The notes beneath the pieces are model-generated. The model saw only the letters and a list, made by a program, of their open reading frames with translations, did not search any database and was not told the origin of the DNA. DNA of 58,897 nt from Bacteroidales bacterium (GTDB lineage: Bacteria; Bacteroidota; Bacteroidia; Bacteroidales; UBA932), in contig JAFQGK010000054.1 of the NCBI GenBank assembly GCA_017398335.1, positions 1-58,897 of the forward strand. Direction: 5' to 3'. The position numbers were made by a program, and so were the translations under genes. This document shows positions 25,133-34,613 of the stretch, in pieces (the stretch's first letter is position 1; each line of letters begins with the position of its first letter).

Positions 25133-26995
25133 ATGATTATATCGGTCAGGAAATTTGTTCTGTGTGTGTCCTGCGCTTTGTTGTGTCTGTCTTCTTGCGT
25201 AAGGACGGAGCAGGTGGATGTGTTGATTGTAGGAGGTGGAGCCAGCGGAATATCAGCAGGTATCCAGTGTGCCAGGATGGGAGTCCCGGCCATGATTGTA
25301 GAGGAAACACCTTGGGTGGGAGGAATGCTAACTGCAGCAGGTGTCAGCTGTATTGATGGTAACTATAATCTTCAGAGCGGTATCTTCGGAGAGTTTGCAG
25401 ATTCGCTCGCACGACGCTATGGAGGATGGGAAGCCCTCCAGACAGGCTGGGTAAGCTATATCAATTTCGAGCCTCAGGTAGGTCAGGAGGTGCTTGCCAA
25501 TATGGCGGAAGGATGCGAACTTCTGGAGGTGAGGCGTGAAACCATTATGCTTGATGTTGCCAGAAAGGAAGGAAGATGGGTCGTGCTTTTCAAAAATGCC
25601 GAGGGCAGGAAGTATAAGGTCGCTGCCAATATCCTGATTGATGGAACCGAATTGGGTGATGTCGCTAAGGCTTGCGGTGTGGAATACAGGATAGGTATGG
25701 AAGCCGCTTCGGATACCGGTGAGTCCATCGCTCCTGCGGAGGCTAACGATGTGATTCAGGACCTTACTTTTGTCGCTACGCTCAAGGACTATGGCCCTGA
25801 TGCTGATATGACGATAGAGAGACCGGAAGGATATGATCCGTCATGCTTCGCCAACTGTGCGGTGAATCCGCTCAATACCCTTCCGGAGACTGGGCAGACT
25901 ATCTGGGAACCGGGGATGATGATCACTTACGGAAAGACTCCTAACGGAAAGTATATGATCAATTGGCCGATCTATGGAAATGACTATTATGTCAATGCCA
26001 TAGAAATGACCCGTGAAGAAAGAGAGGAGGCATATCGTAAGGCAAAGAACTTCACCCTCTGTTTCATATATTTCATCCAGACTGAACTTGGCATGAAGCA
26101 TCTGGGACTTGCAGATGACGTCTTCCCTACAGAGGATAAGCTTGCCCTTATTCCATATCACAGAGAGTCTAGACGCATTGCAGGTGAGGCTTTCTTTACT
26201 CTGGATGCTGCAGCCGCACCGTATGAATATGAACTTCCATATTACAGGACAGGTGTCGCAGTCGGAGATTATGCAGTAGATCACCATCACTTCCGCCATC
26301 CGGATTGGAAGAATCTTCCAGACCTGCATTTCTATCCTATCCCGTCTTTCAACGTGCCGATGGGAGTGCTTATACCGAAGCAGAATGATATAGAGAACCT
26401 TATTGTTGCAGAAAAGTCTGTGTCTGTGTCGAATCTCATCAATGGAGCGACAAGACTTCAGCCTGTCGTGATGCAGCTCGGACAGGCAGCAGGTGCAATC
26501 GCAGCCCTTTCCCAGCTGGATGGCAGGACTGTCAGAAGGGTGCCTGTACGTAAGGTACAGCTGGCCCTCCTCAAGTCCGGGGGCTATATAATGCCGTATC
26601 TGGATCTTCCGAAGGACCATAGGCATTTCATCGCCATACAGAAGATCGGCGCCACAGGCATTCTCCGTGGAGAAGGACGTAATGTAGGCTGGACAAACCA
26701 GACTTGGTTCCGTACCGATGATCCGTTGATGATGGAAGATATTTATCCGGAAGGCTTCTATGACGGTCCTCTCGGTCTGGACAAGGGCCCTATGAAGGTC
26801 GGACAGTTCCTTGGAGTATTAAGAGGAATGGGAGCCTTGATCCCTTCCGAGCCTGCTGGTTGGTGGGAAAGCATAGGTCTCAACGCTTTCGATGAGAACC
26901 GTGTCATTACAAGACTTGAGGCCGCGGTGATAATTGATTCATCCATCGATCCGTTCCTTATGTTCGATGTGGACTTTGACGGAAATATAATCTGA
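25133..26995 (+). CDS. secreted FAD-dependent oxidoreductase, lipoprotein
   Basis: With the ATG at 25133 the protein has 620 residues and a lipobox (CLSSC). The dinucleotide motif VDVLIVGGGASGISAG directly follows, then VGGMLTAAGVSC, ILIDGTELGDVAKACGVEYR and GATRLQPVVMQLGQAAGAI near the C terminus. This is the FAD_oxidored (PF12831-like) family, often in polysaccharide loci; the substrate is unknown. It is followed at 14 bases by a small membrane protein and then the sialidase, all on one strand. Confidence 0.75.
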   Translation: MIISVRKFVLCVSCALLCLSSCVRTEQVDVLIVGGGASGISAGIQCARMGVPAMIVEETPWVGGMLTAAGVSCIDGNYNLQSGIFGEFADSLARRYGGWEALQTGWVSYINFEPQVGQEVLANMAEGCELLEVRRETIMLDVARKEGRWVVLFKNAEGRKYKVAANILIDGTELGDVAKACGVEYRIGMEAASDTGESIAPAEANDVIQDLTFVATLKDYGPDADMTIERPEGYDPSCFANCAVNPLNTLPETGQTIWEPGMMITYGKTPNGKYMINWPIYGNDYYVNAIEMTREEREEAYRKAKNFTLCFIYFIQTELGMKHLGLADDVFPTEDKLALIPYHRESRRIAGEAFFTLDAAAAPYEYELPYYRTGVAVGDYAVDHHHFRHPDWKNLPDLHFYPIPSFNVPMGVLIPKQNDIENLIVAEKSVSVSNLINGATRLQPVVMQLGQAAGAIAALSQLDGRTVRRVPVRKVQLALLKSGGYIMPYLDLPKDHRHFIAIQKIGATGILRGEGRNVGWTNQTWFRTDDPLMMEDIYPEGFYDGPLGLDKGPMKVGQFLGVLRGMGALIPSEPAGWWESIGLNAFDENRVITRLEAAVIIDSSIDPFLMFDVDFDGNII

Positions 26996-27009
26996 TAAAA
27001 CAATATATT

Positions 27010-27249
27010 ATGGAATCACAAGATACGGCTTTAATCATCATTGCCGCGGCAGGTATTTTGTTCATATTGATTTTCTGGATATATATTCCAGCAAGAATGG
27101 CTATAAGCAGAGAACGCAGTGCGTTGGGCTGGGTATTGCTGACGTGGGTCCTGTCCCCATTATGGACAATAATATTGCTGCTTATATTAGGAGACAGTAA
27201 GGAAAAAGTGGCCCGCGAAGTCGTGGAACGCTATAAACGTGAATCATAA
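27010..27249 (+). CDS. small membrane protein with two predicted TM helices
   Basis: This 79-residue protein has a hydrophobic helix at about residues 6-28 (ALIIIAAAGILFILIFWIY) and another at about 40-60 (WVLLTWVLSPLWTIILLLIL), with a basic C-terminal tail. Its stop overlaps the ATG of the sialidase by one base (TAATG), which implies translational coupling. Function unknown; it may be a membrane anchor or a holdover of a small phage-shock-like protein. Confidence 0.7.
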   Translation: MESQDTALIIIAAAGILFILIFWIYIPARMAISRERSALGWVLLTWVLSPLWTIILLLILGDSKEKVAREVVERYKRES

Positions 27250-28490
27250 TGAGAAGATACCGGGTACTGTGCGCCGTGGTCATATCAATCCTGACTGGAT
27301 GTGTACGGAATGCAGCTGAGAGGCAGATCCTTCATCTGAGCTGCCAGACTGACAGCATCCCTTACAGGATACCGGCTGTGGCACAGCTCAGAGATGGCTC
27401 TCTGATGAGTCTGGCAGATTACAGACATTGCCTGACGGATATCGGATTCGGCAGGGTGGATATCAGAGGACGCATCCTGGACAGGTGGGGCCGTAAATGG
27501 GGAGAGGAGTTCGTGCTTGTCGAGGGCACGGGTGTGCCAGATGCTGTAGATTGTGGATATGGTGACCCTGCAATTGTAGCAGACAGGGAAAGTGATGAAA
27601 TCCTTGTTTCACTGGTCTGCGGCAATACTATATATTGGCATCCTTCCACGACAAGACAGAATCCGAACAGAGCCAGTCTGATGCGAAGCATGGACGGAGG
27701 AGAGACGTGGAGCCTGGAAGAAGTTACGGAAGATATTTATTCTCTCTTTGACGATGCACCGCAGGGATGCGTACAGAGCTGTTTCATTGCATCAGGAAGC
27801 ATCTTTCAGAGTGAAATCATCAAGGTGGGTTCACATTATAGGATATATGCTGCCTTGACAGCCAGACCCAATGGCAACAGGGTGCTCTATAGTGATGATT
27901 TCGGACGGACATGGTCAGTTCTGGGAGGGCTCGATGCTCTTCCTGCTCCATATGGTGATGAGGCGAAGTGTGCAGAACTTCCGGACGGAAGGGTAGTGCT
28001 GAGCAGCAGGACGATGGGAGGAAGATATTTCAATATATTTACTTATACCGATATCGGGACAGCTGCCGGCACATGGGGAGAGGCAGCTCCGTCCGGAAGA
28101 AGGGTCAACGGTTGCGCATCCGTCGAAAATGCGTGCAACGGTGCTCTTCTGATTGTGCCGGCACTGCGCAATAGTGATGGAAAACAGGTCTGGCTGGCTC
28201 TGCAGTCAGTGCCGTTCGGGCCGAAGAGGGCGAATGTAGGCATATATGCAAAGGAACTCCCGGAGGATTTGTCTGCAATATCACCGGAAAGCTTTGCCGC
28301 AGATTGGAATATGAAATATCAGATTTCTGACACATGGTCAGCATATTCCACAATGATCCAGCTCCGCAATGGTGACATCGCCTTTTATCATGAGGAAAGC
28401 CATAACGGAATGGATGATACTTACGATATGATCTATCAGGAATTATCTGTCGACACAATCACATCTGGTCGTTATACTGCTGTTAAATAG
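27249..28490 (+). CDS. exo-alpha-sialidase (GH33) lipoprotein
   Basis: The 413-residue protein has a lipobox at about Cys18 (LTGC). YRIPAVAQLRDGSLM carries the YRIP Arg of the arginine triad. Asp-box repeats are visible as SMDGGETWS and YSDDFGRTWS, and ALTARPNG and SSRTMGGRYFNIF carry further candidate triad arginines. It cleaves terminal sialic acids from host glycoconjugates at the cell surface. It follows the small membrane protein with a one-base overlap. Its stop is 3 bases from the converging maturase gene. Confidence 0.85.
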   Translation: MRRYRVLCAVVISILTGCVRNAAERQILHLSCQTDSIPYRIPAVAQLRDGSLMSLADYRHCLTDIGFGRVDIRGRILDRWGRKWGEEFVLVEGTGVPDAVDCGYGDPAIVADRESDEILVSLVCGNTIYWHPSTTRQNPNRASLMRSMDGGETWSLEEVTEDIYSLFDDAPQGCVQSCFIASGSIFQSEIIKVGSHYRIYAALTARPNGNRVLYSDDFGRTWSVLGGLDALPAPYGDEAKCAELPDGRVVLSSRTMGGRYFNIFTYTDIGTAAGTWGEAAPSGRRVNGCASVENACNGALLIVPALRNSDGKQVWLALQSVPFGPKRANVGIYAKELPEDLSAISPESFAADWNMKYQISDTWSAYSTMIQLRNGDIAFYHEESHNGMDDTYDMIYQELSVDTITSGRYTAVK

Positions 28491-28493
28491 ACG

Positions 28494-29771
28494 TTAACGC
28501 ATTCTTGCCCAGGGGATTATGAGTGAAGGAGGTGCTTGCTTTTCAAGCAGTTCCTTCATTTTTTCCATGTAAGGAGCACTATGTTCGTAGAATTTCTGAT
28601 AGCCGCTGCATAATGCATTGAGACCGGTGTCTCCGTTTTCTGTGCGGTTGAAACGGTGCTTAGGACATTCTCCATGGCATACGAACTCCCATTTGCACCT
28701 CAGGCATTTCGACGGCAGGCTGCTGCGTTTGTCCAGTCCGAATTTCACTTGTTCGGATGACTGCATCATTTCCCTCAAAGACTTGTCCTGGATGTTTCCG
28801 AGCTTATATTTGGTGTATACGAAGTGGTCACATGGATATACGTCTCCGTTATGTTCAATGATTGAGTTGCCTCCGCAGACCTTTGCATATACGCAGCTGC
28901 CGGGCATTACTCCGCAGTAATTCGCCAGTGTGCAGTCAAACAGATTTACGAAATAGCTGCCTACGTCGTTTCGTACCCACCAGTCGAAGATGTCGCACAT
29001 GAATTTCCCGAAACCGAGGGACGAAACGGACCAACGGGCCAGTTCTGCACCGTCTTCCGCAGGGTCGACTATATATGGCCTTGCCTTCTTCAGGACCTTT
29101 CCTGATGCGTCTACAGGGTATTTCACGTGCTCGACCACAGGCATGAACTGCATATAGCGGCTTCCGATATATTTAAGGAACTGATAAGTCTCGAGCCCGC
29201 GGCCTTCTGAAGCTTTGTTGACGGTGGACATCGTGTTGAATTCCACACCGCATCTTCTGAGTATCTGCAGGCCTTTCATTACTCTTTCGAATGTAGGAAA
29301 ACCGCCTTTGTCCTTTCTGAATTTGTCATGGATGTCCTGTGGACCGTCGATTGATATGCCGATCAGGAAGTTGTTCTCTCTGAAGAAGTCGGCATATTCA
29401 TAATTTATGAGTGTGCCGTTGGTCTGCAGGGTGTTGTGAATCACTTTGCCGTCGGCGTACTTCTTTTCTAATTCGATGGCTTTGCGGTAGAAGTCCAGAC
29501 CGAGTACCAGAGGCTCTCCTCCATGCCAGTTGAATGTCACTTCAGGCACGTCATTGGCCTTGATATATTCGCGGATGACGGTTTCAAGCATCTCAGGACT
29601 CATCTTCGGCTCTCTTCCACCATATATTTCAGCCTTGTCGAGATAGTAGCAGTAGTGGCAGTCAAGGTTGCACAATGAGCCTGCCGGTTTCATCATGAGA
29701 TTGAAGGCGACCGGCCCCGTGATGCGTCCGGCGTCTTCAAATGATATCGTGTCTTTGAGCGGATGTCCCAT
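28494..29771 (-). CDS. anaerobic sulfatase-maturating radical SAM enzyme
   Basis: The 425-residue protein has the radical-SAM cluster motif CNLDCHYCYYLDK, then GGEPLVLGLDFYR and LQTNGTLI, and SPASM-type C-terminal cysteines (CGGNSIIEHNGDVYPCDH, then CLRCKWEFVCHGECP). It oxidises the active-site Cys or Ser of sulfatases to formylglycine without oxygen. No sulfatase gene is in this window. It starts 2 bases after argH and is probably the last gene of the arginine transcript. Confidence 0.9.
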   Translation of the reverse strand: MGHPLKDTISFEDAGRITGPVAFNLMMKPAGSLCNLDCHYCYYLDKAEIYGGREPKMSPEMLETVIREYIKANDVPEVTFNWHGGEPLVLGLDFYRKAIELEKKYADGKVIHNTLQTNGTLINYEYADFFRENNFLIGISIDGPQDIHDKFRKDKGGFPTFERVMKGLQILRRCGVEFNTMSTVNKASEGRGLETYQFLKYIGSRYMQFMPVVEHVKYPVDASGKVLKKARPYIVDPAEDGAELARWSVSSLGFGKFMCDIFDWWVRNDVGSYFVNLFDCTLANYCGVMPGSCVYAKVCGGNSIIEHNGDVYPCDHFVYTKYKLGNIQDKSLREMMQSSEQVKFGLDKRSSLPSKCLRCKWEFVCHGECPKHRFNRTENGDTGLNALCSGYQKFYEHSAPYMEKMKELLEKQAPPSLIIPWARMR

Positions 29772-29773
29772 AG

Positions 29774-31099
29774 CTAGAATGCGGATGCGATGTCCATCTT
29801 GACCTTGACCCTGTCATTGCAGAGATTTCCGAGGCTACCTATCGATGTATGTCTGAGGTCTTCAGGTGTAAGCTGACCATTGGTCTTTCCCTCTGCGCCC
29901 TGATATCTGAAACGGCCTTCGTTCACTTCGATTCCTACAGTTCTGTAGGCATCACGGAATGGCATTCCCTCAAGGGTGCGGCGGTTGACTTCCTCCACAG
30001 TGAACAGATATTCGTATATAGGAGCATCAAGGATGCCCTCCTTTATTATGATATGCTGGAGCATGTAGTCAGCCATATAAAGGCATTTGTGCATGTTTTC
30101 AAGGGCAGGGAACAGAACGTCCTTCAGCAGCTGGAAATCGCGGTGATAGCCATGCGGCATATTGCTGCACATGAGCGAGATTTCGTTCTCGACAGACATG
30201 ATCCGGTTGCAGTTGCCCCTCATGATCTCCCATACGTCAGGGTTCTTCTTATGAGGCATGATGCTGGAACCTGTGGTGAGCTCGTCCGGGAACTTTATGA
30301 ATCCGTAGTTCGGACTCATATACATGCAGCAGTCTGAGGTAAATTTATTGAGTGTCAATGCAATAGCTCCAATGGCTGATGCTACGGCCCTTTCTGCCTT
30401 GCCCCTGCTGAGCTGAGCGGCTACGACGTTATGGTCAAGGCTTGCAAAGCCGAGAAGATCTGTCGTCATCTGACGGTCGAGAGGGAAGGAACTGCCATAT
30501 CCGGCGGCAGACCCAAGAGGGTTCTGGTCTGTGACGCCATATGCTCCTCTGAGCATGTACATGTCGTCGGCAAGGGCCTCCGCATATGCGCCGAACCATA
30601 GTCCGAATGATGAAGGCATCGCCACCTGGCCATGAGTATATCCAGGCAGGAGTACGTCCTTATGCTTCTCACTGAGAGTCTGCAGAGTTGTGAACAGGGT
30701 GATGACTTCTTCTCTGAGCTTCAGAACCTCATCTTTCAGGTACAGCTTCAGATCCACGAGCACCTGATCGTTACGCGAGCGTCCTGAATGTATCTTCTTG
30801 CCGATGTCACCGAGGCGGCGGGTAAGAAGAAGCTCCACCTGTGAATGAATGTCTTCAACGTCATCTTCCAGAACAAAGTCACCTTTCGCGATTTCTTCAA
30901 GAATTCCGTCAAGCCCATCAGTGAGTATTTCAAGCTCTTCTGCCGTAAGCAGTCCGATGCTTTCCAGCATCTTTATATGTGCCTTTGAACCAAGTACGTC
31001 GTACCTGGCAAGCCTCATGTCAAGAATTCTGTCATTGCCTACCGTGAAATCATCTACAAGCTCAGTAGCCTGTGTTCCTTTGCTCCAGAGTGTACTCAT
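29774..31099 (-). CDS. argH: argininosuccinate lyase
   Basis: The 441-residue protein has LDMRLARYDVLGSKAHIKML near the N terminus, SGRSRNDQVLVDLKLY, and the family signature GSSIMPHKKNPDV. It cleaves argininosuccinate to arginine and fumarate, the last step of arginine synthesis. The upstream gene ends 3 bases before it, so it is part of the operon. Confidence 0.95.
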   Translation of the reverse strand: MSTLWSKGTQATELVDDFTVGNDRILDMRLARYDVLGSKAHIKMLESIGLLTAEELEILTDGLDGILEEIAKGDFVLEDDVEDIHSQVELLLTRRLGDIGKKIHSGRSRNDQVLVDLKLYLKDEVLKLREEVITLFTTLQTLSEKHKDVLLPGYTHGQVAMPSSFGLWFGAYAEALADDMYMLRGAYGVTDQNPLGSAAGYGSSFPLDRQMTTDLLGFASLDHNVVAAQLSRGKAERAVASAIGAIALTLNKFTSDCCMYMSPNYGFIKFPDELTTGSSIMPHKKNPDVWEIMRGNCNRIMSVENEISLMCSNMPHGYHRDFQLLKDVLFPALENMHKCLYMADYMLQHIIIKEGILDAPIYEYLFTVEEVNRRTLEGMPFRDAYRTVGIEVNEGRFRYQGAEGKTNGQLTPEDLRHTSIGSLGNLCNDRVKVKMDIASAF

Positions 31100-31102
31100 T
31101 TC

Positions 31103-32491
31103 TTATTCTCCCAATACTATTTTTTCTGCTGTTTCTCTCAGATATCTTGCCTTTTCTGCGTCGATTCCGCAATTGGCTGCATTCTCGTTGAATGGCTCAC
31201 CTGTAATCATAAGATAGTTCACGCAGGATTTGAGATATGAACCATAATATGACTGATGGTGTTTGTCAGATGCGTGGAGAGAGTTGCCTAGCTGCTTTGT
31301 ATCTACTGCAAGGAATGCGTCTCCGATATGGGAAATCTCTGCATCTGCAAGCGGAGCGATGATGTTGCATCCTTCCTTGAGTTTCGCATTGAAATTCTCT
31401 ATAGTCTGGAATCCTTTGCAGTCATCCTTGCTATATCCCCAGGTGTGCTCCAGGATAAGCTCACATTCAGGAGAATGTACAAGTATCATCTCGCAGAGCT
31501 TTTCAAAATCTTCCGGTACATATGCATATTTGGCTTTATCTGTCACATAGTTGGCTGCTGCCATGCTCTGGTCCTGCAGTACGGCGTAGTCGTATACCTG
31601 TGCTTCAATCGCATCGTGGGTGAGAGAAAGTGCAGTGTGCTGACCGAATGTCTGTCCGCCCTTCAGATGCGCGAATACATCGAAATAATGTCCCTGGCTC
31701 CATGCGATTTCCTTAAGCATGGACGGTGCGTTCCAATAATATGTGAACGAGTTGCCGAGACAAAGCACAGAAGTGGTGTCCTTTGGAGTCTCTGTGCCGT
31801 AGTTCTGGATATATGCACCAGTAAAGCCACCTCCTACAAGTCCTATCCATGCATTTTCTGCATCGGCAGACTGAGGCTCTCCGCTGCATGTGATGTCGCC
31901 GACCGCTCTGAAACGGATCTTCAGGTCGGATTTGCATACTGGCTTTTCCAGACGGAATGTCTGATAGATGGAGTTGTACTGATATTGATTAGAACCTGTT
32001 CCTGAGCACTCGAATGTATATCTGATTTCAGGATTTTCCTCGGCAGTGCGGAGGTCAGCTTCAGAAGCTTTCCATTCTCCATTGTCATATATCTCGGCAA
32101 TGAAGTATTTAGGCGAGTTAGGGTAGCTCATGACAACTGCGTCGATCTCTATGTTGCTGCCTTTTGCAATATTGGCAACCGGAGTGCTGAAAAGAATATA
32201 GTCATTCTCTGTCAATGTGCTGACTTCCGGTCTGTTGCCCTTCATTCTGTATGAAAAAGGCACGTCTTCCCTGTCTTCGGATCTGACCACGGTAATTTTT
32301 GCGGGAGAACCGGTCATGGCTCCAAGATAGTGGTCTTCTCCTGTCCAGTTCGATTCGTAGAGCGGAATGTTGTCTGTGTTGAACATCCATTTCGCAGGGA
32401 ATGGATTATAATCGTCCGTCTGTGCGTTGTTGCAGCATGAGGAGGCCATTATGACCAGAATTGCCGAAAGAAGAAGGTTAAAGCGTGTCAT
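31103..32491 (-). CDS. SGNH-hydrolase-like lipoprotein inside the arginine operon
   Basis: With the ATG at 32491 this is 462 residues with a lipobox (MASSCC). Residues ~20-235 are a beta-rich N-terminal domain. From ~245 the SGNH-like part begins: VLCLGNSFTYYWN holds the nucleophile Ser, GGQTFGQH, AVLQDQSM and a C-terminal NSLHASDKHHQSYYGSYLK with an Asp-x-x-His pair. It may be an esterase acting on sugars or peptidoglycan. Its place between argE and argH is odd, as its role has no clear tie to arginine. Confidence 0.6.
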   Translation of the reverse strand: MTRFNLLLSAILVIMASSCCNNAQTDDYNPFPAKWMFNTDNIPLYESNWTGEDHYLGAMTGSPAKITVVRSEDREDVPFSYRMKGNRPEVSTLTENDYILFSTPVANIAKGSNIEIDAVVMSYPNSPKYFIAEIYDNGEWKASEADLRTAEENPEIRYTFECSGTGSNQYQYNSIYQTFRLEKPVCKSDLKIRFRAVGDITCSGEPQSADAENAWIGLVGGGFTGAYIQNYGTETPKDTTSVLCLGNSFTYYWNAPSMLKEIAWSQGHYFDVFAHLKGGQTFGQHTALSLTHDAIEAQVYDYAVLQDQSMAAANYVTDKAKYAYVPEDFEKLCEMILVHSPECELILEHTWGYSKDDCKGFQTIENFNAKLKEGCNIIAPLADAEISHIGDAFLAVDTKQLGNSLHASDKHHQSYYGSYLKSCVNYLMITGEPFNENAANCGIDAEKARYLRETAEKIVLGE

Positions 32492-32531
32492 TGCAGTATG
32501 TGTTGTTTCTGTAAAAATATACAATTGATTC

Positions 32532-33707
32532 TTATTTGCCAAAGTTTTCGATGAAACTTATGTATGTCTGTATACCGTTTTCAATCTCATCCTTGAGTAT
32601 GAATTCATCTTTTTTATGCGAACGGGAAGATTCTCCCGGACCCATCTTTATGGTGTCACAGCTGACTCTCATCCAATCTGAGGTGGTTGGAGAAGAGAAT
32701 GTATCGATTTCAAGACTTTCCAGTGTTTTCTGAAGAGGAGACTCTTCGAATGTTGCACTTGAACTGTTTTTAAGGTTTCTTGGTGTCAGACGGCTTCTGC
32801 ATATCCCCTGCAGTTCATTGAGGATTTCCTCGTTGCTGTATTTCTCTGTAGGACGTATGTCAATCACGAATGTACATCTGTCCGGAATCACGTTGTGGGC
32901 AGTACCGGCATTGATCTGAGTGACATTTACATTCACTTCTCCCATACGGGCAGAAGTCCTGCTGAACTTATGCCTGCGTATGGCTTCTATATCTTCCAAT
33001 GCGATATATAGGGCATTCACACCTTCATTTCTTGCCGCATGTCCGCTGATGCCTTCCGCCACGGCATCTATAACCAGAAGCCCTCTTTCAGACGTAGCGG
33101 CACGCATGCCTGTCGGTTCTCCGATGATTGCATAGTCCACCTTTCCTTTCAGATCTTCCCACAATCCTGTCATTCCTCCCTTGCCGGATCGTTCCTCTTC
33201 GCATGAAAGCACAAGCAGGAGATCTGTTGCGCATTCTTCCGGGTTCTCCATAAAATACCTATATGCGGCAAGCATTGCAACGACAGACCCTCCATCATCA
33301 TTGCTGCCAATTCCAGCTACGAAATCTTCTTCGCCCATTGCTCTGCCTGAGATCTGTCCTATGATCTTTGCAGCCTCTTGATAATCAGGTGAATATGGAT
33401 TGAATCCATAGTCTTCCGACGGACTCACGGTGTCGATATGCGCGCATAGCATCAGGCATTTCCTCCTTTCTCCGCCGTCCCGTGACTCATCACCGACACT
33501 CCTGACGACCTGCTCAGGACCACAAAGAATGTTGTTACCTATCCTCTTGTAGCTGATGCCTCTCTCTCTCATCCAGTCGCAGATGTGTGAACACACAGCA
33601 TCCTCCTCGAAAGACGGTGAAGGTATCGCCACCATTCCTTTGAGCAGGACTGTCGCTTCTGCTGTCAACCTATCGATATATGCTTTTCTGTGTGGGACGT
33701 AATCCAT
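32532..33707 (-). CDS. argE: M20-family deacylase, N-acetyl/succinyl-ornithine (citrulline) deacylase
   Basis: Starting at 33707 it has 391 residues. CAHIDTVSP supplies the zinc His and Asp, GSNDDGGSV the bridging Asp and SCEEERSGKGG the base Glu; EPTGMRAATSERG and GISGHAARNEGVNAL are the dimer domain, with TSDWMRVSCDTIKMGPGESSRSHKKDEF near the end, split as TSDWMRV and GPGESSRSHKKDEF. In Bacteroidota this gene removes the acyl group (succinyl or acetyl) from acylcitrulline or acylornithine. It lies 14 bases after argB, where that activity is expected. Confidence 0.8.
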   Translation of the reverse strand: MDYVPHRKAYIDRLTAEATVLLKGMVAIPSPSFEEDAVCSHICDWMRERGISYKRIGNNILCGPEQVVRSVGDESRDGGERRKCLMLCAHIDTVSPSEDYGFNPYSPDYQEAAKIIGQISGRAMGEEDFVAGIGSNDDGGSVVAMLAAYRYFMENPEECATDLLLVLSCEEERSGKGGMTGLWEDLKGKVDYAIIGEPTGMRAATSERGLLVIDAVAEGISGHAARNEGVNALYIALEDIEAIRRHKFSRTSARMGEVNVNVTQINAGTAHNVIPDRCTFVIDIRPTEKYSNEEILNELQGICRSRLTPRNLKNSSSATFEESPLQKTLESLEIDTFSSPTTSDWMRVSCDTIKMGPGESSRSHKKDEFILKDEIENGIQTYISFIENFGK

Positions 33708-33721
33708 TGTGTTCAAGTGTT

Positions 33722-34585
33722 TTATTCGCGTGTCAATGTGGTGCCTATATTGTTGTGCAGATTTCGGGCATGCTTGATTATGACCTTGTCTACTCCACAC
33801 TCCATTGCCCTGAAGGCATTTGTCAGTTTCGGGATCATACCGTCCGCTACTCGTCCTTCATCTTTCAGATTTTCAAAGTCTTCACGGCCTAGTTCTGCTA
33901 TCACGCTTGAATCATCATCCTTGTCATACAGCACTCCGTCCTTTTCAAAGCAATATACAAGGTCAACCAGATGGGTGAGTCTGCCATCATCACTGCAGTG
34001 TGTGCATTCCTCGCATCTGCAGCAGACCTCGCGTGGCGAGCGGTAACGGTAGTTTGCCATGGCCATGGCTACCGATGAAGCTATAGTATCTGCGTTGGTG
34101 TTCAGCAGATTGCCGTTTCCGTCGTGATTGATCGCGCATAAAACCGGGGTGATTCCTCTTTCAAGCAGGGAATATAGAAATCCGGCATTTACGCTTTCTG
34201 CAGTCACGTCACCTACGAAACCGTAGTCCACCATAGCTCCGTTGACCGGCATGGGGGCCCTCTTCGCAGCTTTAATGACATTGCCGTCTGCCCCGCTGAG
34301 ACCGATTGCATTGCAACCTTCAGCCTGCAGTAGTGCAGTGATATTCTTGTTACACCATCCGGCATATACCATTGTAACTACTTTCAGCGTATCTTCGTCC
34401 GTCACTCTTCTTCCTTCGATCATCTGCGGTACCATACCCATGGATTTCTGCATCTGACTCGCCATCACACCACCTCCGTGCACAAGGATCTTCATCCCTG
34501 GTACAGCGGAGAAATCTTTTGCAAACTGCTTGAGCAGCAGTGGGTTGTCTACGATGTTGCCACCTATTTTGATTACTTTGATCAT
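33722..34585 (-). CDS. argB: N-acyl-L-glutamate kinase
   Basis: The 287-residue protein starts MIKVIKIGGNIVDNP (the kinase Lys-Gly-Gly start), has ILVHGGGVMASQMQKSMG for the ADP/substrate loop, VTMVYAGWCNKNITALL, and an amino-acid-kinase end (LGREDFENLKDEGRVADGMIPKL). It phosphorylates N-acylglutamate. A Cys-rich segment (VCCRCEECTHC) near residue 200 is unusual for ArgB and could bind metal. It sits between argF' and argE. Confidence 0.9.
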   Translation of the reverse strand: MIKVIKIGGNIVDNPLLLKQFAKDFSAVPGMKILVHGGGVMASQMQKSMGMVPQMIEGRRVTDEDTLKVVTMVYAGWCNKNITALLQAEGCNAIGLSGADGNVIKAAKRAPMPVNGAMVDYGFVGDVTAESVNAGFLYSLLERGITPVLCAINHDGNGNLLNTNADTIASSVAMAMANYRYRSPREVCCRCEECTHCSDDGRLTHLVDLVYCFEKDGVLYDKDDDSSVIAELGREDFENLKDEGRVADGMIPKLTNAFRAMECGVDKVIIKHARNLHNNIGTTLTRE

Positions 34586-34613
34586 GGTCTTGTTTATATT
34601 GCAGACTGAACTT

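Noticed and set aside
28655-28671. A GTGCTTAGG match to the CCTAAGCAC repeat family inside the maturase gene
   Set aside because: Only nine bases match, there is no partner arm, and it lies in conserved coding sequence.
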